The notes: a model not told the origin generated them from the sequence alone. A stretch of 64,000 bases of DNA from Gemmatimonadota bacterium (GCA_021295835.1 JAGWBP010000002.1:1-64000), one strand, 5' to 3'; counted from the stretch's first letter, positions 32,847-41,335 are shown. Numbers and translations: made by a program.

Positions 32847-33097
32847 CCGGTCGCCCTGGTGTCCTGGGAAGGGGCGGCGTTGCGGATGCGGGAGTCAGGG
32901 CCGCCTGCGCACTCATCGCCGCGCTAGGCGTGACGCTATCGCCTGCGGTCCTTGCCGCTCAGGGCGAAGCCGGCCGCGGGGCTCTCCGTCCCTTCGTGCA
33001 TGTTCTGCTGGCGTACGCGGCCGCCTGGATCGCGATCCTGATCTGGGTGTGGCTGATTGCCCGTCGGCTGAGACGGCTGGAGGACGCGGGGGGATGA
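32843..33097 (+). CDS. ccmD: CcmD-like heme exporter small subunit
   Basis: 84 aa. A hydrophobic N-terminal segment (about 18-39, ending AVLAAQ, could be a cleaved signal) and one membrane helix at 52-72 followed by the basic RRLRRLEDAGG tail, as in CcmD, the small subunit that helps release holo-CcmE. Identified mainly by position directly after ccmC with a 4-base overlap and by topology; the sequence itself is weakly conserved in this family. Confidence 0.7.
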   Translation: MTGRPGVLGRGGVADAGVRAACALIAALGVTLSPAVLAAQGEAGRGALRPFVHVLLAYAAAWIAILIWVWLIARRLRRLEDAGG

Positions 33098-33119
33098 TCG
33101 ATTGGAGACGAGAGTGCCG

Positions 33120-33626
33120 ATGAGCGCCAACCGACCGATCGTGGCCGTCTACCCCGGCTCGTTCGACCCGGTCACCCTGGGTCACGAGGATGTGGTCAGG
33201 CGCACCCTCCGCTTCTGCGACCGCCTAATTGTGGGTGTGGCCGAGAACGCCACCCAGGCAAAGGGACAGTTGTTCGAGGTCGGGGAGCGTCTCGAGCTGA
33301 TGGCGGAGGTCTTCGGCGCCCAGGAGCGCGTCGAGTGTGTCTCCTTTTCGGGGCTGCTGGTGGACTTTGCGCGCGAGGCCGGGGCGCGCTTCATCATTCG
33401 GGGTCTCCGCGCGGTCTCCGACTTCGACTACGAGTTCCAGATGGCGCAGATGAACCGCGAGCTCTGGAGGGATGTCGAGACGATCTTTCTCACCCCCGAG
33501 GTTGGGTACTCCTTCCTCTCCTCCTCGCTGGTGCGAGAAGTTGCTTCGCTAGGGGGCGACGTGAGCGCCGCCGTATCGCCCCCCGTGCTGGAGCGCCTGC
33601 GCCGTCGCCTGCCCGGGCTTGGGTGA
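33120..33626 (+). CDS. coaD: Phosphopantetheine adenylyltransferase
   Basis: 168 aa, usual length. Transfers AMP to 4'-phosphopantetheine in coenzyme A synthesis. Nucleotidyltransferase HxGH-type motif is GSFDPVTLGHEDVV; RGLRAVSDFDYEFQMAQMNR and YSFLSSSLVREVASLGGDVS (the ISSS-R site) follow. ATG 33120 has GGAGACGAG upstream and gives the typical short N-terminus; an upstream in-frame ATG at 33102 is less likely. Confidence 0.94.
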   Translation: MSANRPIVAVYPGSFDPVTLGHEDVVRRTLRFCDRLIVGVAENATQAKGQLFEVGERLELMAEVFGAQERVECVSFSGLLVDFAREAGARFIIRGLRAVSDFDYEFQMAQMNRELWRDVETIFLTPEVGYSFLSSSLVREVASLGGDVSAAVSPPVLERLRRRLPGLG

Positions 33627-33638
33627 GGTGCCTCGGAG

Positions 33639-34490
33639 GTGAGTTTCTCGGATGAGCTCGTTCGGCGCGCCCGTCGGCTGAACAAGAGGATCGCATTCGC
33701 CGAGGGTGACGATCCTCGCGTACAGGAGGCCGTCGCCGAGCTCCGAAGGCGCGGGATCGCCGAGCCCGTAGTCGCTCGCGGAGGGGGCGCGGGATCTCTG
33801 GCCACGGCGGTCGCGATGCTCCGGCGGGGCGAGGTGGATGGGGTGGTGGCCGGTGCGGTCCTCACCAGCGCCGAAGTAATCAGGGCGGCGCTCCGGGGGG
33901 TCCGGCTGAGGCCGGGCGTTAGGACGCTCTCGTCTTCCTTCTACATCGAGGTCGCCGACTTCAGGGGCCGCGGGGCCGAGGTTCTCACCTTCACCGACGC
34001 CGGCGTCGTTCCGGAGCCCGGTGCGGAGCAGCTCGCCGAGATAGCCCTGGAGGCGGCGCGCGCACGACGGGTTGTCGTCGGCGATGAACCCAAGGTGGCC
34101 TTCCTCTCCTACTCCACCCTGGGCAGCGCCGGAGGTCCCGCGGTCGAGCGGGTCCGAGATGCCGTGCGGCTCTTTCGCGCGTCCTGCCCAGGAGTCGCCG
34201 CCGACGGCGAGCTGCAGGGCGATGCGGCGCTGATCCCGGAGGTCGCCGCGACGAAGTCCCCCGGCTCGGAGGTGGCGGGGCGTGCCAACACGCTCGTCTT
34301 TCCGTCCCTCTCCTCGGGCAACATCGCCTACAAGCTGATTGAGCGACTCGCTGGAGCGACGGCCCTGGGGCCCATTCTACAGGGTCTGAGGGCGCCTCTG
34401 AACGACCTGTCGCGGGGCGCGTCGAGCCGCGACATTACCCTCGTAGCGGCGATCACCGCCCTCCTGGCTGGCACCTGCCCAACTTCCTAG
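33639..34490 (+). CDS. Short phosphate acetyl/butyryltransferase
   Basis: 283 aa, PTA_PTB family; reversibly converts acyl-CoA and phosphate to acyl-phosphate and CoA. Family blocks are present in order: IAFAEGDDPRVQEAV, GVVAGAVLTSAEVIRAAL, EQLAEIALEAARARR, VAFLSYSTLGSAGG, DGELQGDAALIPEVAATK, FPSLSSGNIAYKLIERL, GPILQGLRAPLNDLSRG. It is about 40-50 residues shorter than usual (~325-330) because the segment between the first helix and the GVVAGA block is missing. GTG start follows TCGGAG. No acetate or butyrate kinase is adjacent. Acetyl versus butyryl preference unknown. Confidence 0.85.
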   Translation: MSFSDELVRRARRLNKRIAFAEGDDPRVQEAVAELRRRGIAEPVVARGGGAGSLATAVAMLRRGEVDGVVAGAVLTSAEVIRAALRGVRLRPGVRTLSSSFYIEVADFRGRGAEVLTFTDAGVVPEPGAEQLAEIALEAARARRVVVGDEPKVAFLSYSTLGSAGGPAVERVRDAVRLFRASCPGVAADGELQGDAALIPEVAATKSPGSEVAGRANTLVFPSLSSGNIAYKLIERLAGATALGPILQGLRAPLNDLSRGASSRDITLVAAITALLAGTCPTS

Positions 34491-34494
34491 AATC

Positions 34495-34854
34495 ATGCAA
34501 CGCCGTCCTCTCTGGAACCAGCAGGAGTCCTTCGTCAAGCGCAACGTCGGCCGCACCGTGGTCTTCGAGATTCAGGGCCAGCTCATCGTGGGGAACCGGC
34601 AGCAGTTCAAGCGCGAGGTGCTGCTCGCCCTGCACGCCGGCACTCCTCGCATCGTGATCGACTTCTCGCGCACCACCTTCATCGACTCTTCGGGGCTGGG
34701 GGTTCTGATCACCATCTCCAAGGAGATTCGCGCCGCAGGGGCCGACCTCCGCCTAGCCGCCCTCAGCAGGGAACTCCACGGCCTCCTTGCGCTCACGCGG
34801 CTGGACACCTTCTTCAGGATCGCGCACGACCTCGAGGAGGCGCTGGAGGACTAG
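34495..34854 (+). CDS. STAS-domain anti-sigma factor antagonist
   Basis: 119 aa. Single STAS domain with RTVVFEIQGQLIVGN, RIVIDFSRTTFIDSSGLGVLI and a C-terminal LDTFFRIAHDLEEAL. The Ser-Ser in IDSSGLG is the usual phosphorylation site of SpoIIAA/RsbV-type antagonists, which release anti-sigma kinases when dephosphorylated. No kinase or phosphatase gene lies nearby, so its partner is elsewhere. Confidence 0.88.
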   Translation: MQRRPLWNQQESFVKRNVGRTVVFEIQGQLIVGNRQQFKREVLLALHAGTPRIVIDFSRTTFIDSSGLGVLITISKEIRAAGADLRLAALSRELHGLLALTRLDTFFRIAHDLEEALED

Positions 34855-34868
34855 CCCGTGGACAGCCC

Positions 34869-35702
34869 ATGGTTTACAATGCCCGCCGTGTGGCCAAGCG
34901 CTCGCTAGGCCAGCACTTCCTCGTTGACCGGAACCTCCAGCGCAGGATCGCCGACGCCGTGGCGGCGGAGGCTAACGACCCGGTAGTCGAGATCGGGCCA
35001 GGGCGGGGTGCCCTGACGACGCACCTGGTCGAGCGCTCTCTCCAACTGACGCTGGTCGAGCTCGACGACGACCTCTTCGCCGAGCTGGTGTCGCGCCACG
35101 CCGATCGCGCTGACGTCAGGGTGGTCCACGGTGATGTCCTGAAGCTGGACCTCCGCTCGCTCGTCGAGGATTGGGGCCGCACCCATGTCGTGGGCAACAT
35201 TCCGTACAACATCACGACGCCGATAATCTTCCGACTATTGGAGATGCCCTATCCAACCGACATCGTGCTGACCGTGCAGGCGGAGGTCGCCCGGAGGATC
35301 GCCGCTCCGCCGGGGACACGCATCTACGGTGCCCTATCGGTGGGGGTGCAGCTGCACGCGGTCGTCGAGCTCGTGTGCAAGGTACCGAGAGGGGCCTTCC
35401 GCCCGGTGCCAAGGGTCGATTCGGTGGCGATCCGGATCACGCCTCGCTCGCCACCGCGCCTCTCGCCCCGAGGGGCCGCCCGTGTGCGTTGCCTAACCCG
35501 GGCGGCCTTCTCATGGAGGCGCAAGCAGCTTGGCACCATCCTGGCGCGGCATCCTGACCTCGCCCGTCCGCGTCCGGTCGTCGAGCGGCTGCTGAGCGCG
35601 TGCTCTCTGGCGGCGGAGCTGAGACCCGAGAGGCTCGCGCCCGAGGACTTCGTCGCCCTCGCCGCCGCTCTCTCGGAGACCGGGTGGATGCATCCCCGGT
35701 GA
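34869..35702 (+). CDS. rsmA: 16S rRNA (A1518/A1519) dimethyltransferase
   Basis: 277 aa, KsgA/RsmA family; dimethylates two adjacent adenines near the 3' end of 16S rRNA. KRSLGQHFLVDRNLQRRIAD, SAM site VEIGPGRGALTTHL, catalytic NIPYNITTPIIF and AFSWRRKQLGTIL are present. Start may be ATG 34869 or GTG 34890 (VAKRSLGQ). The first codons (ATGGTTTACAATG) contain one half of the TTGTAAAC dyad seen in the dispersed repeats. The stop overlaps the next gene (GTGA). Confidence 0.93.
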   Translation: MVYNARRVAKRSLGQHFLVDRNLQRRIADAVAAEANDPVVEIGPGRGALTTHLVERSLQLTLVELDDDLFAELVSRHADRADVRVVHGDVLKLDLRSLVEDWGRTHVVGNIPYNITTPIIFRLLEMPYPTDIVLTVQAEVARRIAAPPGTRIYGALSVGVQLHAVVELVCKVPRGAFRPVPRVDSVAIRITPRSPPRLSPRGAARVRCLTRAAFSWRRKQLGTILARHPDLARPRPVVERLLSACSLAAELRPERLAPEDFVALAAALSETGWMHPR

Positions 35703-36511
35703 ATCGGTCTCTCCTCCAGGATGCCTGGGAACAGCTCCAGAGGGCGCCTCTGCCGACCGCCGAGGTCGCCCGGCGTGTGCTCGGCATCGACGGTCATCCG
35801 GGTGCGGCGGCAGCGGCGGTCTTCTCGCTGCTAGGTGTCGACATGCGCTTCCGGGTCGACGGCGACGGCGTCTGGAGCGTGAGGGGTGCCGCACGGCCGC
35901 CGGGCGCACCGCTCTCGCGGCTGCGCTATGCGGTGGTCGACGTCGAGACCACGGGGGGCAGCTACGAGCGAGGCCATCGCATGACCGAAGTCGCGGTTGT
36001 GGATGTGCGGTGCGGGCAGGTGGGCGAGGTCTTCGAGACGCTGCTGCACCCGGGTCGGCGGGTGCCTCGCACGAGCGTGGCGCTCACCGGAATCACCAAC
36101 CGCATGCTCGCCGGGGCGCCCACCTTTGACGAGGTCGCCGACGAGGTGCTCGCCCGCATCGCTGGGCGCATATTCGTTGCCCACAACGCGTCCTTCGATT
36201 GGGGCTGGCTGCGTGCGCAGCTCGGCGACGCGATCGGCGAAGTTCCCGAGGTGGAGCGCCTCTGCACGATCAACTTGGCGCGGCGGCTCTGCCCCGAGAG
36301 CCGCCACCGTAGTCTAGGGGCGCTCGCCGACCACTTCGGCATCCCCGTAGAGGGGAGGCACCGCGCTGCAGGAGACGCACTGGCCACCGCGAGGTTGCTG
36401 GTCCGCCTCCTGGACCGAGCCGAGTCTATGGGGATTGGCGACCTGCGCTCCCTCAGGCGGTATCGCCCGTCACGGGCGTCCCTCAGCCAGCGGGACCTGC
36501 TCGCTCCCTGA
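35699..36511 (+). CDS. DEDDh 3'-5' exonuclease (DnaQ-like)
   Basis: 270 aa. About 80 N-terminal residues form a small helical/winged-helix-like domain; residues ~80-245 are a DEDDh exonuclease with ExoI VVDVETTGG, ExoII AHNASFDWGWL and ExoIII HRAAGDALATARL. Resembles the proofreading epsilon subunit or stand-alone repair exonucleases; the N-terminal extension argues against a plain epsilon subunit. GTG start overlaps the rsmA stop. The last 17 codons (RYRPSRASLSQRDLLAP) lie in a 60-bp sequence repeated at 38435-38494. Confidence 0.85.
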   Translation: MNRSLLQDAWEQLQRAPLPTAEVARRVLGIDGHPGAAAAAVFSLLGVDMRFRVDGDGVWSVRGAARPPGAPLSRLRYAVVDVETTGGSYERGHRMTEVAVVDVRCGQVGEVFETLLHPGRRVPRTSVALTGITNRMLAGAPTFDEVADEVLARIAGRIFVAHNASFDWGWLRAQLGDAIGEVPEVERLCTINLARRLCPESRHRSLGALADHFGIPVEGRHRAAGDALATARLLVRLLDRAESMGIGDLRSLRRYRPSRASLSQRDLLAP

Positions 36512-36519
36512 TCTGCTCG
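36460..36519 (+). repeat. 60-bp direct repeat, left copy (exonuclease 3' end)
   Basis: 56 of 60 positions identical to 38435-38494. Covers the exonuclease C-terminal codons, its stop and eight bases beyond. The two copies bound the accessory insert 36520-38434. Confidence 0.8.
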
Positions 36520-36548
36520 CACCCCCGCTCATACTCACTCGATCCGCA

Positions 36549-36688
36549 CCGATGATCTCCGGTACCTTAAGCATGAGGCGAAGGTGGTATTCGCCAATCC
36601 GGGCACTGCGGAGGTCGTGCTGGTGTTCAGGACGAGCGGCCAGGGCCGTTACGGGTCCAGGGCGTACTCCGTGGAGGTGACCCGATGA
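36549..36688 (+). pseudogene. C-terminal remnant of an unknown beta-rich protein
   Basis: In the frame ending at TGA 36686-36688 the sequence reads DDLRYLKHEAKVVFANPG, then AEVVLVFRTSGQGRYGSRAY and SVEVTR, with strongly GC-biased third positions. No start codon exists between this stretch and the exonuclease stop in the same frame, so only the 3' end of a gene is left, placed just inside the left direct repeat. Confidence 0.5.
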
Positions 36689-38318
36689 GACCCTTCTTCC
36701 CCTGATCCCCCTCGCGCCACGAATCCGTCGCCTCCTGGGCATTCTGCAGGTCGTGATCAGCGCGGGCGCGGAGCCCGCAGCGGGGCAGGTGCCGGACCGG
36801 GTGGGACTTGTCGCACCGGAAGCGGTCTGCCGGGTCGCGCCGTCGCCTTCGGCGGATGCAGCGGGACTTCTCAAGATCACCGGAGTGGGTTGGGCGGCAG
36901 AGATCCTGGTGGAGGACACCGAAGCCGATGAGGCGGGCGAGCTCTGGATCCATGTCGGGTCTTGGCAGACCGAACGTTACGGGATTCCCCACGGCTGCTG
37001 GGTGCCCGAATCGGGAGTGGTCCCGACCTAGGGTGCCGGTCACCTGCTGGAACTTGCGGATCGGCTTCTGTCCGGGGACGCCTGGCCTCCGTTTGAGCAT
37101 CTCGTGGCCGTGCACAATCTCTTCGTGCATCCCATGTATCGGGAGCATGTGGCGGGGTCGGCCGTCTTCGGCCAGCGGCGCGCGGCGCTGTTGGCGAGAG
37201 CGGTGGAGGAGGCGCAACGGTGGCATGGGCTCCTTGGCCGCCCTGTCGATCGCGACCCGTTGATTCTCGCGTGGATGGAGTCGCTCGGGCAGCGGGTGCG
37301 GTACTCCGAAGACCGATGGGGCCAGGGCATGTGGACGGCGGTCGAGGGCGCGGTTGTGGGCGACGCGGGGCCAGCGGACTCACAGCGGGTCGAGCCGGAG
37401 ACCCCGCATGAGAGCAGGGAGCTGGCGGTCATCGCCCCCGATGTGGCCTGCCGCGTCGATCCGTGGCGCACGGGTCAAGTCTCGAGGGTGCTTCCGGTTG
37501 ACTACCATTTCCGTACGGATCGGTCGGACACGGCGGTGGCCGGCGAGTCATGGGTCCATCTCCGGCCGCACAGGTGCTGGGTGCCGGCAGCGCTCGCCGC
37601 CCCGGCGGACACCGACGAGCATGTACTGACGATCGCCGACCGGTTCGTCACTTCGGGTGAGGCGTGGTCCTTCGACAACCGTGTCCGCTTGTACACCGTC
37701 CTGTCGAGTTGGAACCGGGGGCACCGCAAAGAGGTCGAAGCCTCGGCGATTCTGGGGTTGCGTCGGCTGGAAGTGCTGCGAATGACCCTGTTGCGGCTCC
37801 AACCCGGCTGGACCGGCACCCTGACGCATGCGTGGATAGAGTCGCTCGGGCACGAAGTCGCGTTGACCGCCGAGGGACACGCCTGGACCGTGAGCGACGA
37901 GGTGTACATGGCTCTGTACGAGAAGCACCGGGCAGACCCGTTCGCCGAAGAGATTCTTTGGGGGTACGCGAGCGAGTCGGATGCCTACTCCTGCGAGGGG
38001 GATGTTGTTTGCAAGGTGAGACAGGCCGTCAACCGGCTGCTGGCCAGGTATTGGACCGACTTTCCAGGAGGTCGCCACATCGCAGAGGCTGTGGAATTGG
38101 GACGGACGGTGCTCGGCGACGCGTTGGAGCGATGCAGGGCCGCGCACGCGGCCGGGCCGGAGTCGGGACGGGCCCGAGGTTGGGAGTGGGGAGCGTGGGA
38201 TGAGGCGGGCCCGGAGATCACGCGGGAGCTGATGGCGTCGCTGGAAGACGTGAGCGAAGAGGACAAGGCGCCGCTGATCGAGACTCTGGACCAACTGCGG
38301 GAGTGTGCGGCGAACTGA
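36685..38318 (+). pseudogene. Exported tandem-domain protein, interrupted
   Basis: ATG 36685 has a strong GGAGGTG but meets a stop after six codons; one frame away, LIPLAPRIRRLLGILQVVISAGA and on would complete a signal peptide, implying a lost base near 36700. The frame then runs to an in-frame TAG at 37029-37031 and continues without other stops to 38318. Two homologous units are visible: unit 1 (about 36790-37360) and unit 2 (about 37420-37930). Each has a beta-rich SH3-like part ending CWVP, then a helical part with AWMESLGQRV / AWIESLGHEV and WTAVEG / WTVSDE. A unique C-terminal helical domain follows. An intact product could start at ATG 37104 (404 aa) but would lack a signal. Family not recognised. 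Confidence 0.6.
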
Positions 38319-38434
38319 AGCCGTCGGGAACCGTGCAATGAGCCTCCGGGGCCGGGATCGTTACGCCTATCGGGTGATCGAGCCTGCCGGGCCAAGGGCG
38401 TCCGTCCCCGAGCGTCTGGGAACGTTCCCGCGTA

Positions 38435-38494
38435 GTATCGCCCGTCCCGGGAGTCGCTCAGCCAGCGGGACCTGCTCGCTCCCTGATTTGCTCG
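38435..38494 (+). repeat. 60-bp direct repeat, right copy
   Basis: Partner of 36460-36519 (four mismatches). No exonuclease sequence precedes it, so it is the duplicated end, 117 bases after the interrupted gene. A paired-dyad repeat begins 15 bases later. Confidence 0.8.
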
Positions 38495-38509
38495 GCCGAA
38501 CTGATTATT

Positions 38510-38550
38510 ATGTAAACTATAGTTTACATAATGTAAATCATAGATTACAT
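38510..38550 (+). repeat. Dispersed paired-dyad repeat, copy 3
   Basis: ATGTAAACTATAGTTTACAT (38510-38529) is a perfect 20-bp palindrome; the second dyad ATGTAAATCATAGATTACAT starts 21 bp later at 38531. No GC-rich tail follows. Lies in the 341-base gap before the thiolase, which otherwise holds only the direct repeat. Confidence 0.8.
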
Positions 38551-38659
38551 ATCGATCGGCCATTGCTCGCATGTATTTCTCATGGGCCGCTGGGCGTGTA
38601 GGTTTATTTCCGCTCCCGCCGCCACTCTGGCGCGTCCACCGCCCCCACCGAGAACCCCC

Positions 38660-39871
38660 GTGCCCGATCCCGCCCGCACACCCGTAGTCGTCGACGCCGT
38701 CCGGACCCCCATAGGGCGCTTCCTGGGCTCTCTAGCTGGCCGCTCCGGTCCCGAGCTGGGTGCCGTGGCGGTGCGCGAGGCGATCTCGCGGAGCGGAGTG
38801 GAGGCCGCCGAGATCGACGAGGTCATAATGGGCAACGTCGTGAGCGGTGGCACCGGGCAGGCACCGGCCCGCCAGGCGGCGCTGGGCGGCGGGGTCCCGG
38901 CAAGCGTGCCCGCCCTGACCGTGAACAAGGTCTGCGGTTCGGGTCTCAAGGCGGTGATGCTGGCCGCCCAGTCGATCCGGGCGGGCGACGCGCGCCTCGT
39001 GCTGGCGGGAGGCTTCGAGTCGATGTCCAACGTCCCGTACTACCTGCGCGGACTGCGCGGCGGGGTGAAGTTCGGAGACCGCAAGGTCGAGGACGGACTG
39101 GTCCACGACGGACTCTGGTGCTCCTTTGGGAGGTGCCACATGGGGGGCCACGCCGAGTACACGGCTACCAAGGCCGGCGTCACCCGCCGGGAAGCCGACC
39201 GGTTCGCGCTCGACTCCCACCTGAAGGCCGTGCGGGCGATCGACGGTGGCGACTTCGAGTCCGAGATCGTTCCCGTCGAGGTCGCATCGCGCCGGGGGAC
39301 GGCGACCGTGGCGACCGACGAGTGCCCGCGCCGCGACACCTCGCTGGAAGCGCTGGCGCGTCTCCGTCCAGCATTTCCGCGCGACGCCCCCGACGGCCTC
39401 GAGGAGCTGGTGGTGACGGCCGGAAACGCTCCCGGCCTCAACGACGGCGCTGCTGCGGTGGTGGTGGCCAGCGAGGAGTACGCCACCGCCCACGGCCTCT
39501 CACACCGGGCGACGATAGGTGGCTACGCCGCCGGGGGCACCGAGCCCCAGGACCTCTTCTTCGCCCCGGTGCAGGCGGTCAGGAAGCTGATGCGCCGGGA
39601 GGGCACCGAGGTGGGGGACTACGGGCTTGTCGAGATAAACGAGGCCTTCGCGGTGCAGGCGATCGCCGACATCCGCGAGCTCGCAATCGACCCCGATGTG
39701 GTGAATGTGCGGGGCGGAGCGGTTGCCCTGGGGCACCCGATCGGGGCGTCCGGGGCGCGCATACTCGTTACCTTGCTGGGGGCGATGGAGTCAAGCCGGA
39801 CCGAGTTGGGGCTTGCGACGCTCTGCCTTGGGGGCGGCAACGCAGTCGCGCTCTCGGTGCACATGAACTGA
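38660..39871 (+). CDS. Acetyl-CoA C-acetyltransferase (thiolase)
   Basis: 403 aa, thiolase II family. Nucleophilic Cys in NKVCGSGLKAVM, His in GGAVALGHPIGASGARI and the second Cys in LATLCLGGGNA. Condenses two acetyl-CoA or cleaves acetoacetyl-CoA. GTG 38660 gives the usual N-terminus (PDPARTPVVVDAVRTPIG); an upstream ATG 38582 would add a Pro-rich lead unlike the family. First gene of a run with hydroxyacyl-CoA and acyl-CoA dehydrogenases; no enoyl-CoA hydratase is present, so that step must be encoded elsewhere. Confidence 0.92.
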   Translation: MPDPARTPVVVDAVRTPIGRFLGSLAGRSGPELGAVAVREAISRSGVEAAEIDEVIMGNVVSGGTGQAPARQAALGGGVPASVPALTVNKVCGSGLKAVMLAAQSIRAGDARLVLAGGFESMSNVPYYLRGLRGGVKFGDRKVEDGLVHDGLWCSFGRCHMGGHAEYTATKAGVTRREADRFALDSHLKAVRAIDGGDFESEIVPVEVASRRGTATVATDECPRRDTSLEALARLRPAFPRDAPDGLEELVVTAGNAPGLNDGAAAVVVASEEYATAHGLSHRATIGGYAAGGTEPQDLFFAPVQAVRKLMRREGTEVGDYGLVEINEAFAVQAIADIRELAIDPDVVNVRGGAVALGHPIGASGARILVTLLGAMESSRTELGLATLCLGGGNAVALSVHMN

Positions 39872-39887
39872 CGGGAGAGGAGAGCCC

Positions 39888-40478
39888 ATGACGACGAACC
39901 AGCTCGTGGCCGTGGAGGGGTTGCGCGGCACCCGAGCGGCGCTCCGCCCACTGGCGGTTCCAATGGCGGTCGTCGCCTTCGCGCTGCTGACGGCGGTTGG
40001 CGGCCAGGTCGCGGTGCCGCTACTCGCCACTCCGGTCCCGGTCACGCTGCAGACTCTCTTCGTGCTGCTCGCGGGGGTGTTGCTCGGTCCGGCGGCGGGT
40101 GCCTCCTCGCAACTGCTGTACCTCTCCATGGGGCTGCTTGGGGTGCCAATCTTCGCGATGGGCGGCGCGGGTCTTCCCTGGCTGCTGGGTCCAACGGGGG
40201 GCTACCTGCTGGCCTTTCCGGCTGCGGCGGCGCTGGCTGGCCTGGTGGCTGGCCGTGCGCGCGGCGGGGTGCGCACCGGAGCGGCGCTGGTCTTGGCCAC
40301 GGCGCTGATCTTCGCCTCCGGGGCGGCGTGGCTATCGGTGGCCACTGCGGCGACGCCTAGCGAGGTCTTCGCCCTCGGGGTGCTGCCCTTCCTCCCGGGA
40401 GCGCTCCTCAAGGGGGCTATCGTGTGGATGGCGACCCGGCCGAAGGTCCTCGGGACGCCTTGGGGAGTGCGCCGCTGA
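39888..40478 (+). CDS. bioY: Biotin transporter BioY
   Basis: 196 aa, five to six membrane helices, substrate-binding S-component of the ECF-type biotin transporter. Typical blocks are VGGQVAVPLLATPVPVTLQTL, GVLLGPAAGASSQLLYLSMGL and GPTGGYLLAFPAAA. Start ATG 39888 follows GGGAGAGGAG. It sits inside a fatty-acid/butyrate-type gene run. No energising ecfA/ecfT genes are nearby, so it may use shared ones or act alone. Biotin is needed by the carboxylase at 53.3-55.3 kb. Confidence 0.9.
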   Translation: MTTNQLVAVEGLRGTRAALRPLAVPMAVVAFALLTAVGGQVAVPLLATPVPVTLQTLFVLLAGVLLGPAAGASSQLLYLSMGLLGVPIFAMGGAGLPWLLGPTGGYLLAFPAAAALAGLVAGRARGGVRTGAALVLATALIFASGAAWLSVATAATPSEVFALGVLPFLPGALLKGAIVWMATRPKVLGTPWGVRR

Positions 40479-40483
40479 GCTTC

Positions 40484-41335
40484 GTGCGCGTAGCGGTTGT
40501 CGGCGCGGGGACGATGGGCAATGGGATCGCCCATGTATTCGCGGTCGGCGGCGCGCGGGTCTCGCTCATCGACTCGAGCGGGGCCGCGATCGAGGGCGCT
40601 CTCGCCACGATCGGCCGCAATCTAGAGCGGCAGGTCGGGAAGGGGGTGCTGACTGCGGACGAGCGGGAGGCTGCTCTGGGGCGCATCGAGACGGCGACGG
40701 ATCTCGAGGCGGCGGGTAGTGCCGAGCTGGTGGTCGAGGCGGTGCCCGAGGTCGAGTCGCTCAAGCGCGAGATCTTCGCCAATCTGGACGGGATCGCCCC
40801 CCTCGACGCCATCCTGGCCTCCAACACCTCCTCGATTTCGATCACCAAGATCGGTGCCGCCACATCGCGCCCCGAGCAGGTGGTCGGGATGCACTTCATG
40901 AACCCGGTTCCGGTGATGAAGCTCGTCGAGGTGATCAGGGGGCTAGCCACGGCCGACGAGACCGTACGGTTTACCTCGGATCTCGCCCGGGCGCTCGGCA
41001 AGGTTCCCGTCGAGGTGCGCGACTTCCCTGGCTTCGTATCCAACCGGGTGCTGGCGCCGATGATCAACGAGGCGATCTATGCGCTGATGGAGGGCGTCGC
41101 CGACGCCGAGTCGATAGACGAGGTAATGCGCCTAGGCATGAACCACCCTCTGGGGCCGCTTGCGCTCGCCGACCTGATCGGCCTGGACACCTGCCTGCAC
41201 ATCATCGAGGTGCTGCACCGAGAGCTCGGAGACGACCGCTACCGTCCGTGTCCGCTGCTGCGGCAGTACGTGGCGGCCGGATGGCTGGGTCGAAAGAGCG
41301 GCCGCGGCTTCCACTCCTACGGTAGGGACGCATAG
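40484..41335 (+). CDS. 3-hydroxyacyl-CoA (3-hydroxybutyryl-CoA) dehydrogenase
   Basis: 283 aa, HBDH type. Rossmann NAD site VAVVGAGTMGNGIAHVFA, EAVPEV, SNTSSISITKI, catalytic His in GMHFMNPVPVMKLVEVI and Asn/Glu in FVSNRVLAPMINEAIY. Start GTG 40484 is best for the Rossmann strand; a CTG at 40475, better spaced from GGGGAG, is possible. It should interconvert 3-hydroxybutyryl-CoA and acetoacetyl-CoA, acting next to the thiolase of the same run. Confidence 0.9.
   Translation: MRVAVVGAGTMGNGIAHVFAVGGARVSLIDSSGAAIEGALATIGRNLERQVGKGVLTADEREAALGRIETATDLEAAGSAELVVEAVPEVESLKREIFANLDGIAPLDAILASNTSSISITKIGAATSRPEQVVGMHFMNPVPVMKLVEVIRGLATADETVRFTSDLARALGKVPVEVRDFPGFVSNRVLAPMINEAIYALMEGVADAESIDEVMRLGMNHPLGPLALADLIGLDTCLHIIEVLHRELGDDRYRPCPLLRQYVAAGWLGRKSGRGFHSYGRDA

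Noticed and set aside
34862..34880. A fifth copy of the dyad repeat at the rsmA start
   Set aside because: Only one half-site (GGTTTACAAT) is present; 10 bases can occur by chance.
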